Assembly: GCA_031281765.1 (NCBI GenBank)
Contig: JAITEX010000182.1
Coordinates: forward strand, 1 to 28,546
Source of the DNA: Eubacteriales Family XIII. Incertae Sedis bacterium
Lineage (GTDB): Bacteria; Bacillota; Clostridia; Peptostreptococcales; Anaerovoracaceae
Direction: 5' to 3'
DNA: 28,546 nucleotides
This document shows, in pieces, positions 16,543-22,077 of this stretch (position 1 is its first letter; the number at the start of each line of letters is the position of its first letter). Position numbers and translations under genes: made by a program. The notes under the pieces are model-generated. The model saw only the letters and a program-made list of their open reading frames with translations. It was not told the DNA's origin and did no database searches.

Positions 16543-16632
16543 CAAAAAGCTCACGCAGGGAAGCTCGGCGAGAGCCTGAACGGGTTCATTAACCGCGCCA
16601 TCACGGAGACGGTCGAGCGGGACAATGAATAA
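16543..16632 (+). pseudogene. C-terminal fragment of a ribbon-helix-helix protein
   Basis: The frame ending at the TAA at 16630-16632 reads QKAHAGKLGESLNGFINRAI then TETVERDNE. This closely matches the C-terminal half of small Arc/CopG-like antitoxin-family proteins (helix 2 and the SLNGFINRAI block). The N-terminal strand and helix are missing; the upstream sequence at 16380-16540 is not in frame and shows no start. It is probably an inactive relic, 61 bases before the complete antitoxin gene. Assignment is from motif memory. Confidence 0.55.
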
Positions 16633-16637
16633 AACAT

Positions 16638-16666
16638 TTGACACAACTCCTGTTTCGTAATACAAT
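16638..16666 (+). promoter_or_regulatory. Near-consensus promoter of the toxin-antitoxin pair
   Basis: TTGACA (16638-16643) and TACAAT (16661-16666) are separated by exactly 17 bases, 27 bases before the antitoxin ATG. Such a strong promoter is typical of autorepressed toxin-antitoxin operons. No clear operator palindrome was resolved. Confidence 0.8.
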
Positions 16667-16693
16667 GTATGCACAGAAAGAGAGGCGATTACT

Positions 16694-16930
16694 ATGGCAC
16701 CGAAGACGAAAGTAATCAATATTCGCGCGACGGAAAACGAATACGAACAGATACAGAAATTTGCGGCCTTTCAGGGCGTCCCTGTGTCGTCCCTTGTCCT
16801 TGATAGTGTGTGGGAACGCATAGAGGACTGGGAAGACATAGAGGCCATCAAGGAGTATGAAAGGGACAAAGCGAACGGCACGCTCGAATTGATACCGTTC
16901 GAAGATATTTTGGCGAGGTCTGAAAACTGA
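16694..16930 (+). CDS. RelB/RHH-type antitoxin (DUF6290-like)
   Basis: A 78-residue protein with an N-terminal ribbon-helix-helix (VINIRATENEYEQIQKFAAF, then GVPVSSLVLDSVWERI), which should dimerise and bind the operon's own promoter. An acidic C-terminal tail (EDWEDIEAIKEYERDKANG, PFEDILARSE) would wrap the toxin. The arrangement matches small Bacillota RelB-like antitoxins that precede RelE toxins. The start is preceded by AAAGAGAGG. The stop overlaps the toxin start (TGATG), so the two are translationally coupled. Toxin neutralisation is inferred from family and context. Confidence 0.88.
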   Translation: MAPKTKVINIRATENEYEQIQKFAAFQGVPVSSLVLDSVWERIEDWEDIEAIKEYERDKANGTLELIPFEDILARSEN

Positions 16931-17196
16931 TGTCGTACCGGCTTATGTTTTCGCGCAAAGCGGAAAAACAATTAGATGCCCTCGACGGCTATACGAAAAA
17001 ACAAATTAACGCATACCTGCGAAAGAACGTCGCCGGGAGCATGAACCCCCGCGAGCATGGCAAGAGGCTATCCGCGAACCTCGCGGGATATTGGCGCTAT
17101 AGGATAGGCGACTACCGCGTCATATGTGAAATACGCGACGACAGTTTAACGGTGGTTGCCCTGCAAGTCGGCCATCGAAGCAAAATATATTTTTGA
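16930..17196 (+). CDS. RelE/ParE-family toxin
   Basis: An 88-residue basic protein with the RelE fold pattern: an N-terminal strand and two helices (YRLMFSRKAEKQLDALDGYT), then strands containing KRLSANLAGYWRYRIGDYRV, then ICEIRDDSLTVVALQVGHRS, and a terminal KIYF. The conserved RelE residues are present in type: Arg in the YRIGDYR block and Arg plus Tyr at VGHRSKIY. RelE enzymes cleave mRNA on the ribosome; ParE relatives poison gyrase, and the match is closer to RelE. It is complete and coupled to the antitoxin, so the pair is probably functional and may stabilise the island. Confidence 0.88.
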   Translation: MSYRLMFSRKAEKQLDALDGYTKKQINAYLRKNVAGSMNPREHGKRLSANLAGYWRYRIGDYRVICEIRDDSLTVVALQVGHRSKIYF

Positions 17197-17208
17197 CAGA
17201 GGCATAAG

Positions 17209-17406
17209 ATGGTTGAGCTTGCCAACGCAAGAGCCGAAAAAGGCATATTGTAGAAAAAGCTCGAAGCGATGAGCGGCGTCAAACAGTCCGTAATAGCGCG
17301 CATGGAAAAAGGCCATACAAGCCCGCAGCTTGACACGGTGATGAAAGTTCTCGCCCCGCTCGGAAAAGCTCTTTCTATCGTCGATTTGCCAAGGGCAAGA
17401 AAATAG
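17209..17406 (+). pseudogene. XRE-family regulator with premature TAG
   Basis: The frame from the ATG at 17209 to the TAG at 17404 would encode 65 residues of a helix-turn-helix protein: ELANARAEKGIL, then KKLEAMSGVKQSVIARMEKG, then TSPQLDTVMKVLAPLGKAL. Codon 15 (17251-17253) is TAG where relatives usually have CAG (Gln) in GLTQKQLE, so a single C-to-T change would explain the break. XRE proteins of this form often follow RelE-type toxins as a third regulator or alternative antitoxin. Reinitiation at an internal ATG (MSGVKQ) would give a shortened protein lacking the first helix. Probably a recent pseudogene. Confidence 0.75.
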
Positions 17407-17433
17407 TTGCCGCTAAAAGGCTGATTATGATAC

Positions 17434-17530
17434 TATAATGGCGTAGGGAGACCGGGCGGCCCGGATGGGCGGTCAAAAGAGTACCCTATACGGAAATAAC
17501 AACGCCTGACGGGACGCCGCTGGGCGTTTT
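17434..17530 (+). ncRNA. Candidate small structured RNA
   Basis: A perfect TATAAT (17434-17439) is followed by a compact fold: an outer stem GTAGGG/CCCTAT (17443-17448 with 17484-17489), an inner stem GACCG/CGGTC (17450-17454 with 17470-17474), and a terminator-like hairpin AACGCC/GGCGTT (17501-17506 with 17523-17528) ending in TTTT. The inner region includes the DNA palindrome CCGGGCGGCCCGG (17452-17464). The -35 region is poor. I recognise no Rfam family. It could instead be an operator plus a terminator for the toxin operon. Confidence 0.35.
17501..17530 (+). terminator. Hairpin terminator downstream of the toxin-antitoxin operon
   Basis: AACGCC (17501-17506) pairs with GGCGTT (17523-17528), followed by TTTT and CC. 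The loop is GC-rich and may extend the stem. It would end the toxin-operon transcript or the candidate small RNA. Confidence 0.5.
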
Positions 17531-17615
17531 CCTTACTTGACAGATATAAAGAGATTTCGGAGTTTACACGGAAATTGAATCAGACCCCCGATTTTCTTTT
17601 ATGGTTGTTTACTCG

Positions 17616-18182
17616 CTATTCCGGAACTTCTATCCCGCGCGACCTCGCTTCCATTTTTAATTCGGCTTCTGCATAAGATAAACTGTCTGTCTCATCAACG
17701 AATCCTGTCATCCCCCAACTTAAATTATTGTAATATGTGTCAATTTGCTTTTCGGTCATCTTATCACCGCCACCTGCTTCAATAATTATATCGGCAGCAC
17801 CTTTAAAAAAAGTGGTCGCCATATGAAATGTGTTATCAGAACCTACGCTTCGATAATTGGAATCATACTCTATGTCTGCCTCAATATTCTGGACTGCCCG
17901 TGCTGCGTCAACTACCACCTGTGCATTTTCTGCCGTCCAATCAGTTGACATATTGCTGACCGCCGCATTTAAGGCCTCACACGCCGCAGACATAGCCGCA
18001 TAGTATTCTTCAAAGTTATCATAGACAACAAGGTCAGGGTTCTCGTTGACATCTTCATCTTCTGCGTTAATGGGAGTTTCCTCCGTGGTATCGATTGGTG
18101 TATCAACTTGTTCGGTATTACCACACGCTCCGAATGCTATTGTCATAGTGATAACAAGTGCTATAATAAAAAATCTTTTCAT
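17616..18182 (-). CDS. Small lipoprotein of unknown function (188 aa)
   Basis: I do not recognise the family. The ATG at 18182 follows AAGGAGG by 7 bases; a start 8 codons further upstream lies ahead of that site and was rejected. The signal peptide ends with the lipobox FGAC (Cys20), so the protein should be anchored to the outer face of the membrane. An acidic, Thr/Glu-rich linker (about 21-50) precedes an alpha-helical domain with Ala-rich helices (NFEEYYAAMSAACEALNAAV; NAQVVVDAARAVQNIEADI) and a C-terminus ending in RGIEVPE. Its signal peptide, linker style, leader and hairpin are duplicated in the next lipoprotein, but the mature domains differ. It is AT-rich compared with the flanking genome and lies inside the island. 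Confidence 0.85.
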   Translation of the reverse strand: MKRFFIIALVITMTIAFGACGNTEQVDTPIDTTEETPINAEDEDVNENPDLVVYDNFEEYYAAMSAACEALNAAVSNMSTDWTAENAQVVVDAARAVQNIEADIEYDSNYRSVGSDNTFHMATTFFKGAADIIIEAGGGDKMTEKQIDTYYNNLSWGMTGFVDETDSLSYAEAELKMEARSRGIEVPE

Positions 18183-18240
18183 TCCAATGCCTCCTTCTAT
18201 GTACATTGAAAGCTATAAAATACATACCGCTATTGCGGCT
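18183..18240 (-). repeat. Duplicated leader with hairpin, copy A
   Basis: This 5' region matches 19171-19229 at roughly 50 of 56 positions, including the AAGGAGG site, the block AGCTTTCAATGTA and, just upstream of a possible -10 (TATGTATTTTAT on the minus strand), the inverted repeat CCGC-AATA-GCGG (18227-18238). The inverted repeat lies where a repressor could bind. Confidence 0.7.
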
Positions 18241-18342
18241 AACTACCAAACGGCTTCATTTTCTACCAAGGTACAATCAATGAATGTTCCTTTTTCAAAC
18301 GCACCCTTAAATAATACATAGTCGCCATTCTTACCGAATCAG

Positions 18343-19170
18343 CTATTTCTTTTCCAATTCGACTTCTCCATATATCGTTAATTCGATATGGTATCCTGCC
18401 TTTATTGAAATTGTTTTTGATTGTCCGATTGTCGTAAATTCTGCGATATAAGAATAATCCTCGTCATTGCTGTTATTTACAAGTGCAATCTTTACGTTGC
18501 CGCTTTTGCTTGTTGCGGTGTATTTCCCTGCGGGGACATAGTAGTCGATATATTCCCCGTCCTGTTTCCCGTATTGCCCGACTTGCCCGTCGCGAAGGAT
18601 GATTGTATTAGAATTAGAACTTTTATCCTCGGTTGTAGATGATAATGCTTTTCGGGACGTATTATTTTTGTACTTATCCAAATTGTCCATGTCGTTTAGG
18701 ACATTTTTGTAATTGTAAGGTTCATAACCTTGCAAATAGCATTCTATCATGTTCCCTTCCATTATCTTTTCTTGAGTGAGTTCACTTTTTGTTCGCACAA
18801 CGACATCCATGTTGATACTATAAATTGAATCATCAGCGTTGGCATATATGTAAAAATTGTGGCCGTCATAATCAAACCAATACCGCTTCCCGTTGTACCA
18901 ATTATCCATTGAGTGAATTTCGTCAATGTCCTCCTGTTCAATTCCGATTTTCGACAAACAAGAGTTGAGGTCGTTCTGAAATGTTTTATCTAAATTCACA
19001 ATATCGGTCGGCTTTTCATCTTCAATAGGTTCATCCATAATAGGCTCTTCTTCTATAGTATCGGAAGTTTCTTCTATAGCATCAGCCGGATTATCTACCT
19101 GCCCGCTACCACACGCGCCGAAACTGATTGCTATAATGATAACAAACATTGTAATTAAAAATCTATTCAT
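18343..19170 (-). CDS. Lipoprotein of unknown function (275 aa)
   Basis: The family is not recognised. The ATG at 19170 follows AAGGAGG by 7 bases. The signal peptide (MNRFLITMFVIIIAISFGAC) ends at lipobox Cys20. An acidic Glu/Asp/Pro-rich linker (about residues 21-60) follows, then a domain rich in Asp, Asn and aromatic residues (about 62-175, NWYNGKRYWFDYDGHNFYIY). The C-terminal region (about 190-275) looks beta-rich, with YYVPAGKYTATSKSGNVKIA and a terminal KTISIKAGYHIELTIYGE; PAGKY-type segments recur in secreted Bacillota proteins of unknown function. It may be co-regulated with the other lipoprotein gene through the shared leader. AT-rich and probably foreign. Confidence 0.85.
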   Translation of the reverse strand: MNRFLITMFVIIIAISFGACGSGQVDNPADAIEETSDTIEEEPIMDEPIEDEKPTDIVNLDKTFQNDLNSCLSKIGIEQEDIDEIHSMDNWYNGKRYWFDYDGHNFYIYANADDSIYSINMDVVVRTKSELTQEKIMEGNMIECYLQGYEPYNYKNVLNDMDNLDKYKNNTSRKALSSTTEDKSSNSNTIILRDGQVGQYGKQDGEYIDYYVPAGKYTATSKSGNVKIALVNNSNDEDYSYIAEFTTIGQSKTISIKAGYHIELTIYGEVELEKK

Positions 19171-19229
19171 TTCAATGCCTCCTTCTTCATACATTGAAAG
19201 CTATAAAATATATGTACCGCTATTGCGGT
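19171..19229 (-). repeat. Duplicated leader with hairpin, copy B
   Basis: Second copy of the lipoprotein leader. The inverted repeat is longer here by one pair: ACCGC-TATT-GCGGT on the plus strand (19216-19229). It differs from copy A mainly by a two-base insertion and a few substitutions. Confidence 0.7.
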
Positions 19230-19276
19230 TGACCATATAGAGAACACTACCGAGACCAGAATTGTTCATAGAATAA

Positions 19277-19399
19277 AAAATGGACATCCGCTCCGGTCGC
19301 CAAACCAACAATGCCTTACATGAAACCATCGTGTGAGCAGATGCCCATTTTGGGGTTCCATGTAAATCTTCCCGAAAGAAAAAAGCATATTGGTTTGGC
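19277..19399. repeat. Permuted inverted repeat cluster
   Basis: Three arms have inverted partners nearby. Arm A, 19277-19293, matches the complement of 19335-19351 at 15 of 17. Arm B, 19299-19314 (GCCAAACCAACAATGC), matches 19385-19399 with one mismatch and one gap. Arm C, 19316-19327 (TTACATGAAACC), matches 19354-19365 at 11 of 12. Order is A-B-C on one strand and B-C-A on the other. No convincing gene covers the region, and the remaining 19400-19622 shows no gene or clear element. Confidence 0.7.
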
Positions 19400-19622
19400 A
19401 CGTCTATTATCTACGTCCTTCAGGTTCAAGCACTTTGATTTACATAATAAATATTACGGTTAATTATATGCCTGTGTTTTTGGGAGTGTGAGAGATATAT
19501 GGCTATTATACTTTTTCGGCTGTGACCGATATATTACTTGCTCCGTCACGTCCCCCCTGCATTCGGCCAAACTCAAACATTAGAGTACTACCAAGGTTTA
19601 GCCCTGCCATACTCTGATACCT

Positions 19623-19663
19623 GAACCAGAAGGTCGGGAGTTCGAGTCTCTCATGGCGTACCA
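19623..19663 (+). repeat. Right attachment site (attR-like), tRNA-Arg 3' half
   Basis: Perfect 41-base copy of 16294-16334. It lacks the 5' half of the tRNA (D-arm and half of the anticodon arm are absent), so it cannot be a working tRNA. It is followed by a terminator hairpin, probably the tRNA's original one. Confidence 0.85.
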
Positions 19664-19666
19664 ATA

Positions 19667-19696
19667 AAAAGGGGCTACTGCAAAGCGGCCCCTTTT
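19667..19696 (+). terminator. Hairpin terminator next to attR
   Basis: AAAAGGGGC (19667-19675) pairs perfectly with GCCCCTTTT (19688-19696), followed by ATTATT. It also reads as a terminator for the ACT-domain gene arriving from the right. Confidence 0.8.
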
Positions 19697-19740
19697 ATTA
19701 TTGGTCTATACGATAGTGACGAAACGACCGACGCCACCTC

Positions 19741-20106
19741 TCACACAATGCTGTACCCGTTCTCCCGCAGGGCGGCGAGGGCGGCGTCATAGGAGGCGCT
19801 TTTCAGGAAGATATAGTCGGTGTTGTAGGTCGAGACGACGAATACGCTGATGCGCCGCTCGGCGAGTATGCCGGATATTTTGGCGATAATGCCTATCAGG
19901 CTGAAATCCAAGATGCCGCTTATCTTGAGCCCTCGCCAATCCTTTTCAATATCCGTTGCGTCTTCGGGAATGTCGGCGGCGGCGCATACCAATGAAATCT
20001 CGTCATCGGTGCGGGATAGAAATACGAAGTCCCGGCCTAAATCGACGTGGCCGGTCGACGCAAGCTTGCATACCGCGAAATCGCCGTCCAATTGTTTGAG
20101 TTCCAT
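19741..20106 (-). CDS. ACT-domain amino acid-binding protein
   Basis: A 121-residue protein made of ACT-type folds of the ACT_7 kind, as found in CASTOR-like and aspartate-kinase-related regulators. N-terminal MELKQLDGDFAVCKLAS and the block ISGILDFSLIGIIAKISGIL, then ISVFVVSTYNTDYIFLK, are characteristic of this widespread stand-alone family. It probably binds an amino acid as a sensor, but the ligand and partner are unknown. The gene converges on the island's right boundary, 44 bases from the terminator at attR. It is divergent from the SanA-like gene and has an extended -10 promoter (TGGTATAAT) on the minus strand. Confidence 0.88.
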   Translation of the reverse strand: MELKQLDGDFAVCKLASTGHVDLGRDFVFLSRTDDEISLVCAAADIPEDATDIEKDWRGLKISGILDFSLIGIIAKISGILAERRISVFVVSTYNTDYIFLKSASYDAALAALRENGYSIV

Positions 20107-20154
20107 ATCCGCCCCTTCCCCTTTTTATCTTCCCGCTCCCCTATGATATATTAC

Positions 20155-20163
20155 ATTATACCA
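20155..20163 (-). promoter_or_regulatory. Extended -10 promoter of the ACT-domain gene
   Basis: The minus strand reads TGGTATAAT, the same extended -10 form as in front of the MFS gene. It lies 48 bases before the ATG. No good -35 box is visible. Confidence 0.5.
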
Positions 20164-20169
20164 AAGGCG

Positions 20170-20178
20170 TGATATACT
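20170..20178 (+). promoter_or_regulatory. Extended -10 promoter of the SanA-like gene
   Basis: TGATATACT lies 12 bases before the ATG at 20191, with AGGAG (20182-20186) in between. Transcription would start within or just before the ribosome binding site, so the leader would be very short. Confidence 0.4.
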
Positions 20179-20190
20179 ATCAGGAGTGTT

Positions 20191-20922
20191 ATGGCAGGTA
20201 TGAAATCGAGAAAACGAAAAACGAGGAAAAGACGGAGCGGGTTCGCTTCCGCGCTTATCAGGCTTTTTAAGATAGTATGTACACTTTCCGCGCTTGCGGC
20301 GCTGTTTGTGTTGTTTACGAATATCTACGTGGTATGGTCCGTGAAGGACCGCATAATAACGGTCGAGGAAGCGGCGGCTCTGGCGCGGACGCAAAGCGCG
20401 CCGCAGTGCGTCGAGGTACTCGGGGCGGCGGTTTACGGAACGCGCCCGAGCGCCATGCTGCGCGACCGGCTCAATACGGGATTTGAACTCTACAAAAGCG
20501 GGGCGGCGCCCGTGCTGCTCTTCTCCGGCGATAACGGAACGGTCGAATACAATGAAGTCAAGGCGATGCGCGCCTACGCGCTTGAGAACAGCGCCGCCTA
20601 CGGCATTCGCGAGAGCGACATCTATCTTGACCATGCGGGCTTTTCCACCTATGAGAGCATGTACCGTCTGCAGCAGGTTTTCGGCGCGGACAGCGCCATT
20701 GTCGTCACACAGAAGTATCATCTCTACCGCGCGCTCTACACGGCTGAAAAGCTCGGCATAGACGCATACGGCGTGGCGGCGCCGCCGCGCGAGCCGGGGC
20801 AATTCATGCGCGATGTGCGGGAAGTGATTGCGCGGACAAAGGATTTCTGTTATGTGCTGTTCGATGTACCGCCGAAGTACCTCGGCGATCCCGTAGAACT
20901 GACGGCGGGCAACGGGCAATAA
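20191..20922 (+). CDS. SanA/YdcF-like DUF218 membrane protein
   Basis: A 243-residue protein of the ElyC/SanA/YdcF (DUF218) family. A very basic N-terminus (KSRKRKTRKRRSG) precedes one membrane segment (about 23-50), which places the catalytic-like domain outside the cell. Conserved blocks are VEVLGAAVYGTRPSAMLRDR, LLFSGDNGTVEYNEV, DHAGFSTYESMYR and IVVTQKYHLYRALYTAEKLG. Relatives affect envelope integrity and vancomycin resistance in enteric bacteria; the enzymatic role is not established. AGGAG lies 4 bases before the ATG, and a second in-frame ATG at 20200 is possible. Confidence 0.88.
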   Translation: MAGMKSRKRKTRKRRSGFASALIRLFKIVCTLSALAALFVLFTNIYVVWSVKDRIITVEEAAALARTQSAPQCVEVLGAAVYGTRPSAMLRDRLNTGFELYKSGAAPVLLFSGDNGTVEYNEVKAMRAYALENSAAYGIRESDIYLDHAGFSTYESMYRLQQVFGADSAIVVTQKYHLYRALYTAEKLGIDAYGVAAPPREPGQFMRDVREVIARTKDFCYVLFDVPPKYLGDPVELTAGNGQ

Positions 20923-20942
20923 AATTTCCGGGACACGCATAC

Positions 20943-20971
20943 TTGACATCAAATTCATGTAATGGTATTAT
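20943..20971 (+). promoter_or_regulatory. Sigma-70-type promoter of the P-loop gene
   Basis: TTGACA (20943-20948) and TATTAT (20966-20971) are spaced by exactly 17 bases. The leader that follows contains the small hairpin CGCCC-CTCAAA-GGGCG (21002-21017 region). Confidence 0.7.
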
Positions 20972-21039
20972 GTGTATGACATGAAGAGCATGATAGATGA
21001 ACGCCCCTCAAAGGGCGGCTAAGGTACTGCGATACGATA

Positions 21040-21915
21040 ATGAACAGCGAAAGAGCAAAGCCGCAGCGCAGGCTGTCCCGGCATCTTGTGGACCGCGTCG
21101 CGCCGGCCATAACAGAAAAAAAGAAATATGCCTTTATCGGTATCAGCGGCGGCGCGGGAACCACTACGCTCGCGCTCGCCTTTGCCGCGTATCTCGCTGC
21201 GGGAGCTTCGGGACGGGCTGCGGGCGCGGGGCTTTCCGGCGACCTCCGCACAGGGGAAGCTGCGTTGACGGCCTTTGTCGAACTGTCCGATGACCGGCGC
21301 CCGCCGGCGGGCTTCACCTATGACCGCATCGGCATCGACAAGCGGTTCGCGGGCCGCGAGTACACCTCATTTTACGGGCTTATCGCCGCAGGCAGGACGA
21401 TTCGCGGCGAGCTGAATCCTGACGCGGGCGTCAATTGGGCGCTGCGGGTCCCGGGCGAGCGGACGGAACGCTTAGACACAGCGGACTATATACGCCTTGC
21501 GGACAATGCGCGCGGCGCCGCCACCGTTTGTGACGTCAGCGGGAGCTTCGGGAATTTCCGCGCAAACGATGACGAGAGAGCGGATATGCTGCGCGGCGTT
21601 ATCGGGGACGCGGACAGGATAGCCGCGATAGCGGACCCGCTGCCATCGGCTTTGATGGCGGACCCCGTCCGTCTCGACCTGCTTCGCGCGCTCGAGGCTT
21701 CGGGCGCCACTGTCGTATGGATCGTGAACAAGATGAACCGCGGCGTGAACAGAAAGGAATTGTCGAGGTTTCTCGGCGCGCGGGACCCCGTTATTATTGA
21801 GGCGATAGACGCCGAGGATATTTACGCGTCCGAGTATTCGTGCGAAACGGTGTACGAGCGTCCGCGCGCGGCGGAGCGGCTCAGGGAATGCTTTGAGCGG
21901 CTTGCCTCTCAATAA
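21040..21915 (+). CDS. MinD/ParA-like P-loop protein lacking the catalytic lysine
   Basis: A 291-residue protein that resembles SIMIBI-class (MinD/ParA/CpaE) NTPases without being a standard member. The P-loop region reads GISGGAGTTTLA (34-45). Both lysines of the MinD KGGxGKTT motif are replaced (Ser and Thr), so nucleotide hydrolysis is doubtful. Later blocks are ATVCDVSGSFGNF, resembling the Walker B/switch region, then DRIAAIADPLPSALM and ATVVWIVNKMNRGVN (a base-specificity-like NKM), then a helical C-terminus. The ATG at 21040 has no good ribosome binding site, so the start is less certain. It precedes ftsE by 162 bases. A role with FtsEX is possible but inferred only from position. Confidence 0.75.
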   Translation: MNSERAKPQRRLSRHLVDRVAPAITEKKKYAFIGISGGAGTTTLALAFAAYLAAGASGRAAGAGLSGDLRTGEAALTAFVELSDDRRPPAGFTYDRIGIDKRFAGREYTSFYGLIAAGRTIRGELNPDAGVNWALRVPGERTERLDTADYIRLADNARGAATVCDVSGSFGNFRANDDERADMLRGVIGDADRIAAIADPLPSALMADPVRLDLLRALEASGATVVWIVNKMNRGVNRKELSRFLGARDPVIIEAIDAEDIYASEYSCETVYERPRAAERLRECFERLASQ

Positions 21916-21954
21916 AAATATGGCCAAAATGTAATACACTTTTAACGTAGTTGG

Positions 21955-21984
21955 TTTACCCGTGAAACAGGCGGTTGCTATAAT
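21955..21984 (+). promoter_or_regulatory. Promoter of ftsEX cluster
   Basis: TGCTATAAT (21976-21984) is an extended -10. TTTACC (21955-21960), 18 bases upstream, is a moderate -35. A 93-base leader precedes ftsE. Confidence 0.55.
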
Positions 21985-22077
21985 ATAAGGTAATTGCGGG
22001 GAAAACGCGGCGTTTGGGGAACCTCCGCAACGGGCTTGTAAATGTGGCGCGTCAGCGCAAAACAGACAGGATAACAC

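Larger units (their letters stand above)
16294..19663. mobile_element. 3.4-kb tRNA-Arg genomic island without integrase
   Basis: The segment is bounded by the 41-base direct repeats of the tRNA-Arg 3' half. Cargo in order: an RHH-protein fragment, a RelB/RelE-type pair, a dead XRE regulator, a possible small RNA, two lipoproteins on the opposite strand, and permuted inverted repeats. No integrase, relaxase or replication gene is visible, so it would depend on an integrase in trans, like a cis-mobilisable element, or is the decayed remnant of a larger one. The lipoprotein part is clearly more AT-rich than the flanking chromosome. The bounds are well supported; mobility is inference. Confidence 0.8.

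Noticed and set aside
16214..16579. 121-codon open frame across the tRNA-Arg and its terminator
   Set aside because: It runs through the complete tRNA and terminator hairpin and gives the well-known false peptide of tRNA genes (AISSVGSECLATNQKVGSSS...). No ribosome binding site is present.
17251..17253. In-frame TAG as a recoded amino acid
   Set aside because: TAG ends other intact genes here and no recoding signal is visible; a nonsense mutation is simpler.
19201..19401. 66-codon minus-strand frame
   Set aside because: It lies across the permuted inverted repeats, has no ribosome binding site and no recognisable domain.
19195..19622. Insertion sequence with transposase
   Set aside because: Inverted repeats are present, but no transposase frame, catalytic motif or target duplication was found.
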